A stretch of DNA of 64,000 bases, taken from positions 25,571-89,570 of the forward strand of contig NMRA01000504.1 in assembly GCA_002633005.1 (NCBI GenBank), written 5' to 3'. Position 1 is the first letter of the stretch. Every line of letters begins with the position of its first letter. The DNA is from Phoronis australis. Taxonomy: Eukaryota; Phoronida; Phoronidae. Shown here one piece after another: positions 24,101 to 34,489 of the stretch. The notes beneath the pieces are model-generated. The model was not told the origin of the DNA. It made no database searches and was given only the letters and a program-made list of their open reading frames with translations. The position numbers and the translations under genes are program-made.

Positions 24101-27100
24101 CCCACCCAGGGGGAATCGGGAGGGCTCGAGTGAGCCTCCACCCCCCCTCATAGGGCGAAATGGGCAAACACAGAAACAAAAACTCCGAAAAATAGAAAAC
24201 GAGACAAAAGTCCAATTAAAAGGCAGGCATTACCAAAATTTGGCGAATGCACAATTCAAGGCTTTGAACGTACCCTGTGAATATTAGCAAAATGTGCACA
24301 TTCTCAAAAATTCGACCCACCCCCTGTATTTTAGGCTATGTGTGCTCATGTACATCACACAACTCTCGCTGAATATTTCTGTGCAAGTTCGAGCTATTCA
24401 TTTCTTGATAGACATGGCGTTGTTTGTGGCTCTTTCGAAGGTTACCTACTGCCTACATTTAATTCCACCTAAGGTAACCGGCTTTGGACCACGCGCTTCA
24501 GCTTCCAGTGTTACGCTAATTTCTTCTTTCTGTCATTTTGAAATTAAACTGAAGAAGGAAACTTGAATAGTTACAGCAACTGTCATGGCCGTAAAGAACA
24601 AAACGGTGAGTGTTTAACTCTTGACGTCAATTTTCTTTTTCGGCGATTGCTGTTTGAGTGCAACTCCAAACTTCAGAAAACGATGTCGCTAGAAAGAATC
24701 CACCAACATAAATCGTGTGTGAATTTTCTGACAGCACAATGTCTAATGTGACAATCGAGTTTTGGGTTTCTGGTAAGAAATTTTGTTATCGTTTGCGTTT
24801 AATTTAAAATAATGTACGTACTATTCTTTAAAAATTGCTTTAACTGAAAGTATTTTTACGATTAAAATACATCGGCGCAAGTCATGGAAAATCCCAGATA
24901 CATAAAAAAATTATGAAATCTGTTGCAATACCTTATTCCCGCCAATGCAAGAAAATTTAACGATGTTGTTGACTGAATTTACTAAGAAAATTTCGTTACG
25001 TTTAAGTACGCTGTAAATCCTTTATACATCAATCTTCCTTACTCTAGGATCTTGTTGGTGAAGTGCACACAGCAGATCTGGCGTTTCTGTATACGTCAAA
25101 CTTTTGTTATGGGAAGTTAAACACTTTAGCATTGTATTTTGCGATATTCATGGGCGCACCCAGTTTAGCGAATTGGACAAAAAAGGTACACCTCAGTGAA
25201 ACAAAACGTCCGAGTAAACGAGACAAAAGTTCACAAAATCCACGGGAGGTCGGCGCGGATACACAATTCGTGGCCCCGTTTTTTTTTAGTCCTCGTCGAT
25301 TTCTTTCAGTAAAATGTCTGCATGTCGAAAAATTCGAGCCCCCCTATATTTTAGGCTGGATGCGCGCATGGATATTTACCTTCAAACTCATAGTAGTCTG
25401 GATCGATGATTTCAAACTGGTCCTGAGCAAGTCGACGGGCAGATTGATCTACGTCCATCCTGAAAGTATAGTCAAGTACTGTTTACAATGGTTTGTAACC
25501 CGATGACTAATGCTTCAACATTGACAACACATCGAGTGATGTCATTTCCAGGCGCAAGGCTTTCGTTTCTCTAACCTTCAAAAGGCTCACACACAGCCAG
25601 GTCTTACGTATAAGTAGAGTATGAAATTTGCTTTTGAGGATATCGTTGCCTAGGATATTGACCACCCTTCTTCAGGTCGTCACCCTCTCTTGTTACTAAT
25701 CAATCTCGCCCATGGTCGCCACTAGTTCCCTCTCTTCTTGTTCCCTCGGGTGGCCCCAAGTGCCACCTATCCCGCCACCACACACCATTTGTTATCCTCC
25801 GTTACCTTTTGTTACAGGCATTGTCGCGATCAGGCAGTAGGCTTACATTGTCATCCGTGGCACCCCCTTGGTTATATTAAGTGCTTGTTTCAGAATTGCA
25901 GAAAATGTTACTCTATTACATTGAACTAGGCTTTTACCTCATTACAGACGTCAGCATCTTAACCATCTCATTCTCCGTTTCATGCCACATGGTGGCGCAC
26001 ACGTAAATCAGAGGAATGCTCTCTTTGTAGTATTTACTAGAAGAATACATCGACTTCCGTCCATCTATGCCTTTTCTTCTACTTTCGTTTGAGAATGCGT
26101 CGGCAATATTCTGCAAGATTATAGAACCAAATTTAATTGTCTCCATTTACAACTTGTATCATCCTTTCACAGGTATAATCTTATAAATCAATTTGTGGCT
26201 TTGATACACATCGAGAGTGAACCCTACATGTACGTTGAATTCTCAATATCATATAAAATAAATAGGGATCTTTTCATGTAACGCCCCTAATTTAAGGACT
26301 AAGTCCCTGTTTATTTTCTCTGAACTCGGGACAGTTTTTAGTCATATTATCAGAAAATACCATTAGTCACAAAGGAGCTCATAGCAAAGGTGAAAGGATT
26401 GAAAAAGGATACTTCAGCGAGTAAGGAAAGACACAAACGCGCAGTAGAATGAGGAAACTAGTTCATTCAGCGGAGCACTACAAGTCTTTAAATGATTGCA
26501 TTGGAAACTACGCTCACGGAATTGATCTTGCGAACTTCTTTGTCGTTTCGGCGACGGTTGTAGACCATCGACTGGTCCAGGAACAATGCAGAATAAAATG
26601 GACGAACGAACAGTCTGTAAAATAACAATGCATGTGTGAACAAAGAGAAACATCATAGAACACATTTTGAAAGTAAAATAATTTAGTGCTATTTTTGTGT
26701 ATATATTTACATCTTAAAGTGACAAGTGGGCATTCTTTCACGTGACCTGAAGGATTACTTTAAGCACTGTAACAGCGTTTTTAGGATTGAAATTTATATC
26801 GACAAAATTTCCCCTTATTTTGATACCGTTGAAGAGCTATAAATTTACCGTTCTTCTTGGCTTAATTTTACTAAAAAGACATGGTCATGTGACCCAATGA
26901 ATGGCAGCTTGATATAATGTTAAAAATCAAATAATGGTCTGGTTGTACTTCTTTGGCTTTTAGGTATTTGACTACATGCGCAGGCATGCCGTGTTTTTAA
27001 ATGAGTGTCTAAGTTGACTACCTGTGTGTTTTTGCCAGTCTTTCAGCAGTAGGGAACCATATGTGCTTGGTGAGCCATATTTGAGAGAGCATCCAAACGG

Positions 27101-30100
27101 CCACGACGACTATAAGCAGCTTGTCGAGGTTGACAGGCTGAGTAATCAGTGACACGTCGTCGTTTGAAAAGACGCTGAACGGTAGGAACTAGTAAAGAAA
27201 AAAAGTTCTGAATCATAACTCGGTGCCAAACAGCCACGCATTTCTTTCGTGATGTTTAGCCCATACAAAATTACTGAGACAAGGGCGGATGTTACTTTTA
27301 TTCAGTTCGTTTTCATATTGAAAAATAGTTTATATGACGCACTCGCCTTCGTTAACCTTAAAGCGGTTTTAAACCCACGTTCCGACGAAGAAAGAAACTT
27401 TTGATTTAGAACGCCTGTTGCTATGATTAGTCTGAACTTCTTCCTTAGTAGGAAAGGATTTTTGGACTTGCAAAATTACTGACAGTGCTCGGAAAACAAA
27501 ATGACTCACCGTGACACATGAACTTGTAGAGTCTGGTCTCGAGAGCAACAACGACCTGTTATTTATTATCTCAGAAAGGAACAGGTTGGAGCCAATTATC
27601 AGTAATTACTTTACATCAAGAGGCTAAGTGGCTGTTGTGACGGAAGGCGGGTTTCTTGACGTTTAAAAAAGACGTTTAAAAAAGCAGTAATCCACTTACA
27701 TCTACGTCTTTGACGCCGAATTCTTTTATTAGCTCTATTATTGCAAACGTCACAAGTGTGGCAAACGTCATCGGAATGGAAAAGCAGGATTTCTGAATCT
27801 TTATCTTGCAGGCGATCACACCTAGATAGTAACAGATGAGACTGGACGCCATTTGTAGGATCAGCAGTAACCACGGAGAGCCACTGCATGCGGAAGTGGT
27901 GGCCAGTTGCTCAAAAGTTGAGGCGTTGATTTTTCCGACGAGGTAGAGATAAAGTAGGGTGAGGCCAACTACAACCACGATTTTCCAAAGACTTAATATC
28001 AGATAAAGTTTTGTGCGGCATCTATGAATGCGCTTCTTTAAGTCGACGAATGTTTTGCCAAACGTCCCCTTGGTGTCCTTGTCAACAAAGTTTTCCCACC
28101 AATTCAACGAAATTAGGAGAAGGGACATCGGAATGCTCCATGCGGTGTGGGGGTCTACAATATTCAGTTTCAAATCTGGTTTAAGGTTACTTTCAGTGGC
28201 GTATCCTAGTGGCCAAAGCAGAAGAATCGAAAGCTGAATGATGACTGCAAGTACGTCAATCAATATCTTCAGCGGACGATGCTTCTCGCGTTTTGGACGA
28301 TGAGGCAAATTCATTAAGCTGGGGATGAGAGCGACACCTGTTGTCAGCATGAGCGCACGCAGTGCGTCTAGTTTCGCCATCACGTTGACCACGAACAGAC
28401 AGACACCTACTGACTGCAAAGTTTCGATGACGAGCGCCTGAAAATAAAAAAAAAAAACATGACATTCCTCTCATAAAGTTACGTTTGTGTGTTATTAGAG
28501 ACGAGGGACGATTTTATTGCTGAAATAGTAAAATTGCAATAAAAGGGGGAAGGTAGAATCCGACGCAACTTTATCTAATCAATAGCCACCGTACACAATG
28601 ACACGTTGAATCTTATAATAGAAGACAGCGGTGCGGTGCAGTTTTAGCGACCATATCTTATTGGTATACCTGAATCACGGTAACACATGACAAGACAAAA
28701 CAACTGTGGACACTAATTTCGTTCAACAAAATCGCTACAATTTCCAGAAATACACTTTTTCAAGGGACCGCCATGGAGACTGATTGCACCACAGTCCCAA
28801 GACTTACATTGTCCTTTCTCGTGATTCGAGTTTCAGAATCCGATATTGGATTCGTTTCTTTATTACGATAAGAAAAGGGATGGTCAAATTGAGACTTGTT
28901 CTTTATAAGTTTTCTTTGATTTTTTTAAGTCTAAGACAGCGTTCTGATAGGAAAATGTCCTCTTCTGCCTTTTTCATTTAAGGTGAGTGGATCCAAATAT
29001 TTCACGTTCTTTCTTTCATTGGCCGGGACCAATCAAAACGAAGATATTTGCATACGTTCAACATCTCGCAGGCACACGAGAACGATAAACAATGAAAACT
29101 TGTTTTATGGTCTCCACGCATGATTTTGAAAATGAATTGTACTTTCAGCTCTCGCTTTGCCCATAGGGAATAGAATTTTCAATGTGTGTGTATATTTCGA
29201 AATGGGTTTTCTAGTACCAGATAATTCAGATTACCGGTCTGATATGACCTGGATATCAGTTATTTGCACGAGTACTACAACCGATTCTTCCATTTCGTCT
29301 GACATTCAACTTACGACAAAAAATATCTTGCAGTCTGGTCTTCGGGTTTTTTTGAAGCAGACCTTCCATAAATTTGACAAGCACATCCAAACATGGGGTG
29401 CCACGATGCACAGGAGAAGTGCCAAAAGCCATCGCATCTGTTCACATTTTGGGACTTTCTCCGAGTCCGGATCATTGTTTCTGACTATTTCACACGCTTC
29501 GTTGTTCGTTGAAACCGTCACGGAGCAGTTGGTGATCCTGTCTCGCAGGTTGCCAGCAATTAGCAAGATTGATAGCTTGCTCGAGACAGCGCCCCCAAGC
29601 ACCAGGATGAAAGTTAGGACACAGTACAGCACTTTGAAAAGTTTCCGCAAGGTGGCGAAACACGTGGTCTCGCCCTGGTGGATGTTGTCCGTGGTCGATT
29701 CCGTGAAGACGTCCCACGGTCCAGTTTTCCTGAATTCTTCTCCACCACCATCGTCAGTGTCTTCTTTGTTTTCATTTTTTACGTTTTCTTGCTCTTCGTC
29801 TTTCGGACTCCTTAGGAGTGAAAGTATATTTTATTAATACATTGTACATCTTTTCAAAAAGTTTACGTTCCAAATCCCCCGGTAGCGCAATCATTATCAA
29901 TAGTCCTACAACGCACACATTGTGCAGCAGAAACGAACACTCGACCATAAGGAAATATGGGTAAAAATGGTGTATAATAATGCCTTTTTATGTAATAATA
30001 ATAATAATTGGAATTTCCTGATATACAACAGCCATCTTCACTCATTCCGAGTTAACAATGCCTTAGTTGTTGGCACAACTGTACCTTTTGTTATACAGCT

Positions 30101-33100
30101 TTTTGTACTTGCTCGTAGTGTCTATACAATCTCATATCTTCAGGCGTGCAGTTATGAAATAAAACACCAAGAGACATGACGGACAAACAAATGAATAGTT
30201 GCTATAGTTCGAGACAACATTTCTCATCATCAGGCGATAGTTGATATGAACGCGGAAGCGAAATAAACAGCGAAATAAACGGCGAGAGCAAGGAAAAGGG
30301 CATGCAAGCAGGGAGTGTGGGTGTATCACACAGTCGGTAGGAACACAGCCAGCGTGCGGTACACATCTGTAAGCAGCTCATTCAGCGCAGTATTTCAAAA
30401 CGAAATGTAACATTTTCTACATAGCGAATGGTGGTATTGTCTGCTATTTCATTCCTAGATAGTTTCTGCCATGTTGGTGTAAAAATGATCTTGAATGGAC
30501 CCGCCTTGGTGTTTTGCTTCATAATTGCACGCCTGTATAGAGAATACGCTCAGCAAGCGATTATTAGCGCTGTCTAACAAAAAGTACAGTCGGTCTGCTA
30601 CCGAACTATACTGAATTAGAAGTGAATAAATTAAGCCCCGGCTTGGTATAGATACACTGCAGGGTTAATTTGTCAACGGGAATCAACACCTTCGATGCAT
30701 TGTTCGAACAAATGAAATCGTCTATAACTTGACTAACCTCTCACAATCCTTTGTAGGGTCGTCCTCGGCCTCGTAACTGAAAATAAACACTGCTCGTGTA
30801 TAGTTGTGGCCTAGTACACACAGTAACTATACTCGAATAACAATTACTGCCGACCCAAAGCCATGCATAAGACTAACCTACTTAGGATCTTTGGAACATC
30901 ACATCACAGCGATGGCCGACATTATCAGAATCATATGAAGACGCTGTTAGACTTTTGCATGAGGGGCAACAAAATAGAACTTAAATACTTTTTTTTCTGG
31001 AATGATCTATAATTACGCAAAACAAAAACGAGATGATACTTTAGAAAATTATAACAACGTTTTGGCAACATATCTTAATTGAATATTCATATCAAATACA
31101 ATTTGTGATACTGTTGTTTTGTCATCAATTTACATTCTTTTTGCTAAGCTTTAATAAAAAGACAAATTCAGTCGCCGCGCTAGCAAGAGAAATTCCCCTA
31201 TCTAATTAATTGTAATTTGAATGACTACGGAACTTCTAAGTTGTTTAAACGTTTCAAATCACATCAGAGATTAATTAGTCTGATCTGAAGCATTAACGGC
31301 ACGTCGTTTTTCCCAAGCCTGGAGATTTTTTCCAATCTTAGCAATTTTAAAAGATGAAACCGATTTTATTATCACAACAGCGCATCACACATTAGGTCAA
31401 CTGAAACCCGCGCATAGCAAACGATATTGACGCGTTGGTGGCACACTGCACGCTTTGGTAACTCAGTGATAGAAATACTAAGCATGATAATTAAACCTAC
31501 TCAGAAAGTCGGACGAGGATTGTTTAAAACCTCAGCTCGGGAAAGCACAGAAAAACATCACATCCATGTGATCCAACATACCATTCGTAAATTGGTTGGT
31601 TCCACAAATCCATTCTCATCGTTCACTAACGTTTTTAATACACGACATCCCCCAAGTTCCTCTGGGTCACATATGTCAACACGCAACGACCAAAAGTTAC
31701 GTTTAATATTGCGGAAGTTTATTGTTAATACGGTCGCCCCCATCTCCGGCTAGCCACGAGCTTTTCCTGTCTCGGCAGAACACCATGTTGCGCTAGTCCT
31801 CTGTTACTGTCCTTAATGAGCTATACCAGGTATATACCAGGTATAGCTCCTTGGTTTCCTATGGCTATGATATGATGAAAAGCGCTAATGGCTAGAATCC
31901 AATACGATTATGTAATTTTGTGGTTGTGAAAAATACACGGTGTGAACGGAAAAGTTATACAGAACGACATTTTCATATAGAATCCAGTTTAAGGCCGAGT
32001 ATCAAGTTTTTATTGATTTAAGCTTTTGTCTAGGAACCACTCTTGTATTGTTTCTAAGCTTTAGTGAGGTTCGTGAACGAATTTGGTACACAGTTCTTTT
32101 CCGTTTTGTCATCGGTCGCTGATTGGTGAGAACGTAAAAGGAGCGTATTATTCCTAAACTTCCGTATTTCGGTTGCGGTCGTTCGTTTACACAGCAGAAA
32201 TAATTAATTCATTTGTTTACAACAAAGACCAGTTCGCCTATCGGAAATGACGACACAAATGGGAACGTGTTACTGAACACGGCGCACTACTACGTATGAG
32301 TGTGACTATAAGTTTTGCCAAGCATAACTTGAACCGGTAGGGTCAACATATTTCAACTCAAAGAAGTCGGATTCGTAAGGTCGTCATTTAATATTCATTC
32401 TATCGCATAACATGGATTCGCTTCCTCAAGTAACGAGTGACTAAGATCTCAACCTACGTACGTTACTCAAAAATTCGGTTGCTTTTGTTCACTGTCATAG
32501 CTAAAAGTCACTTGTGCAAATGACGTCATGGTCTGAACTTGAAACAAGGAGTGTACCACAGACACTCCTTGCTTGAAGCATCATATGTAGTTGCAATGAT
32601 TGTCAATAGAAGGCGCTAGTTATGTTCATTTCTCGCGCACTGGTTAGGCAGCGGACAGTAAACTCAGAGTGTAGCTGGAAAACTAGAACGGGCCTATCCA
32701 CCCACTTAGAGAGTGGACACGAAAAAAATGGACTCACTAGTGGGGAGCTCCAAACCACCACAGTTTTGTCAGCTTTAATTTCATAAACCTAAACCTTTCT
32801 TGGTTTATTACTGAATGTTTGTTAAGCCCAAAACAGTACAAAAAGAAATTCCATGTTGTCAAAAATGAGTATAGCAACAAATATTTTTATAGCGTAGATA
32901 ATAGTGAAAACCCTGATGAAGTCTTGTTCAGTTCAGTGAAATAAATGTACCTTCTGTAGAGCTACAAATTCCTAAACCGTCGAAACAGGCACGCTTTCGT
33001 AGGGAAACCTGTCTTGGAAACACCTACGAGAATTCCCTTCCCCAAAGTGGTAGTCCCACGAGAACTCACCCCGCGTTCACTTGTCCGTTGGTCATATTTT

Positions 33101-33193
33101 GCCACTGTTGACCAAGCAAGCGCGTCACAGTGTTGTTTGCTAGTAGTCTATCTGTACTAAACTTCAACCCGTCTGAATTCAAAGGCATGAATC
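14218..33193 (-). CDS. Chitin synthase copy B (metazoan type 2), 19 coding exons
   Basis: Membrane glycosyltransferase (family GT2) that polymerises UDP-GlcNAc into chitin and exports it. Minus-strand exons in reading order: 33070-33193, 30738-30776, 29315-29810, 27700-28437, 27510-27569, 27022-27188, 26518-26614, 25938-26110, 25380-25459, 23710-23818, 23374-23527, 22966-23179, 22155-22355, 20890-21117, 20199-20365, 18779-19221, 18430-18623, 17820-18028, 14218-15162. All junctions are GT-AG and phases agree, giving about 1,610 residues from ATG 33188-33186, a usual length for the family. Order: acidic N-terminus, membrane domain A, catalytic domain with CATMWHE, LDGDVDF, GEDRWLC and QRRRW, then five spans, SWGTRE, a coiled-coil-like linker, two spans and a long charged tail. 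The initiating exon is uncertain, because exon 1 is entered in phase 1 and an upstream exon may exist. The 60-nt exon at 27510 is the weakest call. Confidence 0.92.
15525..16760. mobile_element. Foldback-type repeat element inside a chitin synthase B intron
   Basis: A module resembling GCTTCGTTCTTTCGCCGCCAGGTG occurs at about 15586-15610, 15643-15669, 15707-15734, 15823-15852 and 16206-16230 in one orientation. It recurs at about 16500-16520, 16613-16640 and 16676-16710 in the opposite one. Modules are separated by variants of ATGCACTCG, itself partly palindromic (ATGCACTCGTTCGTACGAGTGCAT-like near 16640-16663). The ends share TGCACTCGTCAT-like sequence in inverse orientation. No coding capacity. 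Confidence 0.65.
17820..18028 (-). CDS. Chitin synthase B, exon before the last membrane pair
   Basis: Exon of 209 nt (phase 1 in, 0 out). It encodes a loop with FNSWLADPELLNGE and then FWKELIDKYLYPL and ELIELRNK, a conserved segment of metazoan chitin synthases between the fifth and sixth C-terminal spans. The acceptor is a TTTATAG, inferred from phase and family alignment. Confidence 0.85.
18430..18623 (-). CDS. Chitin synthase B, coiled-coil-like linker exon
   Basis: Exon of 194 nt. After a CLCC cluster it encodes heptad-like FATLLEKIDSMEKDLRVI, then a basic stretch KRRPRSR and an acidic end TDDEDDPP. A coiled coil at this place, after SWGTRE, is known in many metazoan chitin synthases and is thought to mediate partner interaction; that role here is inference. 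Confidence 0.85.
18779..19221 (-). CDS. Chitin synthase B, membrane spans 3-5 and SWGTRE exon
   Basis: Exon of 443 nt, phase 0 in and 2 out. It holds three hydrophobic spans (around GIYCLVMAGVLVGVLV, FLFIVAGSFITAAFL and YFVTIPCMYLLLIIY), the conserved FLHPQEFW, and VVSWGTREV, the signature that follows the five-span cluster. SWGTRE is linked to chitin translocation in studied family members. A Lys/Glu-rich segment follows. Confidence 0.93.
20199..20365 (-). CDS. Chitin synthase B, membrane span exon with LIGPGTIF
   Basis: Exon of 167 nt (phase 1 in, 0 out). It encodes GILMFFSLIGPGTIFMMIVG and FWINAIPIILFVILCYLA, the first membrane spans after the catalytic core, matching the family's GPGTIF segment. 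Confidence 0.9.
20890..21117 (-). CDS. Chitin synthase B, catalytic exon with GEDRWLC and QRRRW
   Basis: Exon of 228 nt, phase 1 on both sides. It carries the EDR motif (GEDRWLC, containing the catalytic-base Asp in GT2 processive enzymes) and QRRRWTPST (acceptor and product binding). The start is fixed by the split Gly codon with the preceding exon. Confidence 0.95.
22155..22355 (-). CDS. Chitin synthase B, catalytic exon with EYAIGHWFQKATEH
   Basis: Exon of 201 nt, phase 1 on both sides. It encodes WYQRFEYAIGHWFQKATEH, then GCVLCSPGCFSLFRG and MDDNVMKRY, the most strongly conserved stretch of metazoan chitin synthases around the acceptor-binding site. Confidence 0.95.
22512..22782. mobile_element. 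MITE family copy 1 (left end decayed)
   Basis: Shares its inside (GGGCAAA, GAAACAAAAA, ACGAGACNAAAGT and AATTCGAGCCCCCC segments) and right end GGGTGCGCGCATG with the copies at 24095-24350 and 25149-25370. The left terminal repeat is not clear. It lies in an intron of chitin synthase B. Confidence 0.6.
22966..23179 (-). CDS. Chitin synthase B, catalytic exon with LDGDVDF
   Basis: Exon of 214 nt (phase 0 in, 1 out). It encodes VMYMYYFLGYRL, then LLALDGDVDFQP (the DxD-type metal and UDP-GlcNAc binding motif) and ACGRIHPIGSG, as in the family. Confidence 0.95.
23374..23527 (-). CDS. Chitin synthase B, catalytic-domain exon (PYGGRLEW, RHRKRWSQ)
   Basis: Exon of 154 nt. It encodes TPYGGRLEWKLPGG, LTAHLKDK and IRHRKRWSQ, conserved ahead of the DGD motif. 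Phase 2 in and 0 out agree with neighbours. Confidence 0.93.
23710..23818 (-). CDS. Chitin synthase B, catalytic-domain exon (HIFFDDAFEPH)
   Basis: Exon of 109 nt. It encodes HIFFDDAFEPH and VNQFVKKLVRVIDIAA, the family segment between the CATMWHE part and PYGGRL. Confidence 0.93.
24095..24350. mobile_element. MITE family copy 2
   Basis: Imperfect terminal inverted repeats: left CATGCGCCCACCCAG, right CTATGTGTGCTCATG. A 5-bp direct repeat TACAT flanks both ends (24090-24094 and 24351-24355). The inside matches copies 1 and 3. It lies in a chitin synthase B intron. Confidence 0.7.
25149..25370. mobile_element. MITE family copy 3, next to a splice donor
   Basis: Terminal inverted repeats CATGGGCGCACCCAG (left) and CTGGATGCGCGCATG (right), 15 bp with three mismatches, flanked by a 6-bp direct repeat GATATT (25143-25148 and 25371-25376). 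This is the best preserved of the three copies. Its right end lies within 10 bp of the splice donor of exon 25380-25459. Confidence 0.8.
25380..25459 (-). CDS. Chitin synthase B, exon MDVDQSARRLAQD
   Basis: Exon of 80 nt. It encodes MDVDQSARRLAQDQFEI and ends DPDYYEFE with a split Gly codon. It follows the CATMWHE exon in the family. Confidence 0.93.
25938..26110 (-). CDS. Chitin synthase B, exon with CATMWHE
   Basis: Exon of 173 nt. It encodes IPLIYVCATMWHETENEM, the start of the GT2 catalytic domain of metazoan chitin synthases, then VKMLTSVMR with a split Arg codon. Confidence 0.95.
26518..26614 (-). CDS. Chitin synthase B, exon LFVRPFYSALFLDQ
   Basis: Exon of 97 nt. It encodes LFVRPFYSALFLDQSMVYNR and RRNDKEVRKINS, joining the last span of domain A to the catalytic domain. 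Frame is fixed by the split Arg codon. Confidence 0.9.
27022..27188 (-). CDS. Chitin synthase B, exon with last span of domain A (SQIWLTKHIW)
   Basis: Exon of 167 nt. It encodes FLPFSVFSNDD, the span LLIVVVAVWMLSQIW and LTKHIWFPTAERLAKT. The tract SQxWxTxHIW, with following x-RLAxT, is conserved in the family. Confidence 0.93.
27510..27569 (-). CDS. Chitin synthase B, candidate 60-nt exon
   Basis: Acceptor CTTTCTGAG and donor GGTGAGT bound 60 nt in phase 0, encoding 20 residues that begin IINNRSLLL. The exon keeps frame whether included or skipped, so the flanking exons cannot confirm it. It would lie in the extracellular loop before the last span of domain A. An alternative acceptor 14 nt downstream would break the frame. 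Confidence 0.5.
27700..28437 (-). CDS. Chitin synthase B, exon with the N-terminal multi-span membrane block
   Basis: Exon of 738 nt, phase 0 both sides, 246 residues from ALVIETLQSVGVCLF to EFGVKDVD. It contains about six hydrophobic spans, GVALIPSLMN, WWENFVDKDTKG and LGVIACKIKIQK, the domain A core of invertebrate type 2 chitin synthases. Confidence 0.95.
29315..29810 (-). CDS. Chitin synthase B, exon with acidic leader and first two membrane spans
   Basis: Exon of 496 nt (phase 2 in, 0 out). It encodes an acidic leader, RKTGPWDVFTES, a span around YCVLTFILVLGGAV, SSKLSILLIAGNL, a loop with NCSV, and a span around LLALLLCIVAPHVWMCL. It is collinear with 2063-2564 in copy A. Confidence 0.93.
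30738..30776 (-). CDS. Chitin synthase B, 39-nt acidic exon
   Basis: A tiny exon bounded by TTTTCAG and GTTAGT, encoding YEAEDDPTKDCE in phase 2/2. Copy A has a 42-nt equivalent at 3110-3151 encoding YNDDESYHSMEDD with the same phases. That parallel is the main support for both. Confidence 0.8.
31818..31849. repeat. Near-perfect 32-bp palindrome
   Basis: GAGCTATACC and GGTATAGCTC form the arms, with a centre built from two repeats of ATACCAGGTAT. It is upstream of exon 30738-30776 in a chitin synthase B intron. Function unknown. Confidence 0.85.
33070..33193 (-). CDS. Chitin synthase B, first recognised coding exon
   Basis: Exon of 124 nt (phase 1 in, 2 out). It has an ATG two codons in (33188-33186), encoding MPLNSDGLKFSTDRLL and then TRLLGQQWQNM. 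The matching exon of copy A (3886-3991) shares FS and TRLLGxQW. Copy A has no Met at the equivalent first position, so translation may start in an upstream exon that was not found. Confidence 0.75.
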
Positions 33194-34489
33194 CTGTAAA
33201 TAAATAGAAAATTGTAGTTCTTGTCTCGAAAGCGAAAAGTTTACTATTACATCAAACTAATAAAAGGGTGTGTGCATAAACGTATACAAGTTGCGAAAGA
33301 CGGCTGCTTTCTTCCTACCAAGCCAATGAAAATGCATAGGCACTCGGAGACTTCAAATATTCCAAAATATAAATCGCAACCTTTTTGGTAGCGTACAAAA
33401 GCAATGTAACAGATCTAAAACAAATTAATGGCTTCATTAAGTACATGTAGATAATAAATGAACTCGTAATGGCGCTTCAAATGAGAGTCGCCCGAAAATT
33501 GTGCTTAAATAGGACAAGTCTAAATCGCTAAATGTGGCGAATCTGGTCGAGAAAGCTCTCAATTAACTGCGCCGGTCTATGACGTGACGTTTGAGACACT
33601 ATGACGCCGTACTAAAGAAGCACCTTTATTATTATATATCGTGAATTTGAAATTTAAGTCACGCTATCTTGCTTCACGTAAAAACGCAAAGGCAGGTTAA
33701 ATTGCAGGCCGTTCTTTATCAGTCCTTTCGTTTTGTTTTGTCTTCAAATTACATTAAATAAGAATAAACAATGCAATAAAATGCAAATGAACTCAATTGT
33801 ATGTAATAGCGTATTTTGTAGAAATACAACACCTGTTTCCTTTCAAAGCAGTTGTTATTTAATAAAGTTGCTAATTAGCAAAAAGGACTTACCATGAAAC
33901 AAATTACTTGTGTCAGTACAATAAACCTCAAATATGAGACCAACCCTTTTATCATGTCTCACTTTAAAGTTATCAGGTGCGAAGGGTCAGGCTGGATAGA
34001 ATTTAATGCGACAATATGCCTCTTCTGTGACAGAAGCACCCTTGTGACATTTATCTCTGATTTATCGTATCCTTGTGTGACGCTTGTAAATATGAAACTG
34101 GAATTCATCCCGGGAACCAAACGAGGACAATAAAATATTTCCAAACGTCACTAGATTCGCTTATCAAAATCAAAATTTAGCATGGTTGATGTTTGCGCTA
34201 GCCACATTTCTTTTGATAAATGGTAGGTTAGGCAAGCATATGGTGTGTTGGTTCCTAGCGCTATAAATTGCGATAGTGGCCGTCCCAAACAGTTATCAGC
34301 AGAATCCCATAAAATATTTACGTGGAACGTATGATTACCGGTTCACGTTTTATTTGTTTTTTCCATGACGTCATGAGCAGCTCACAGTGTTTATGAACAA
34401 TTGTCAAAACGATCAGAAAATTTTCGTTTTCTATTTTCGATAGAATTTCACAAAATGTTTTTCACAACATTACCGTAGTACAAACCAAG

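Noticed and set aside
29157-29837. 226-residue plus-strand frame
   Set aside because: Antisense shadow of the chitin synthase B exon at 29315-29810.
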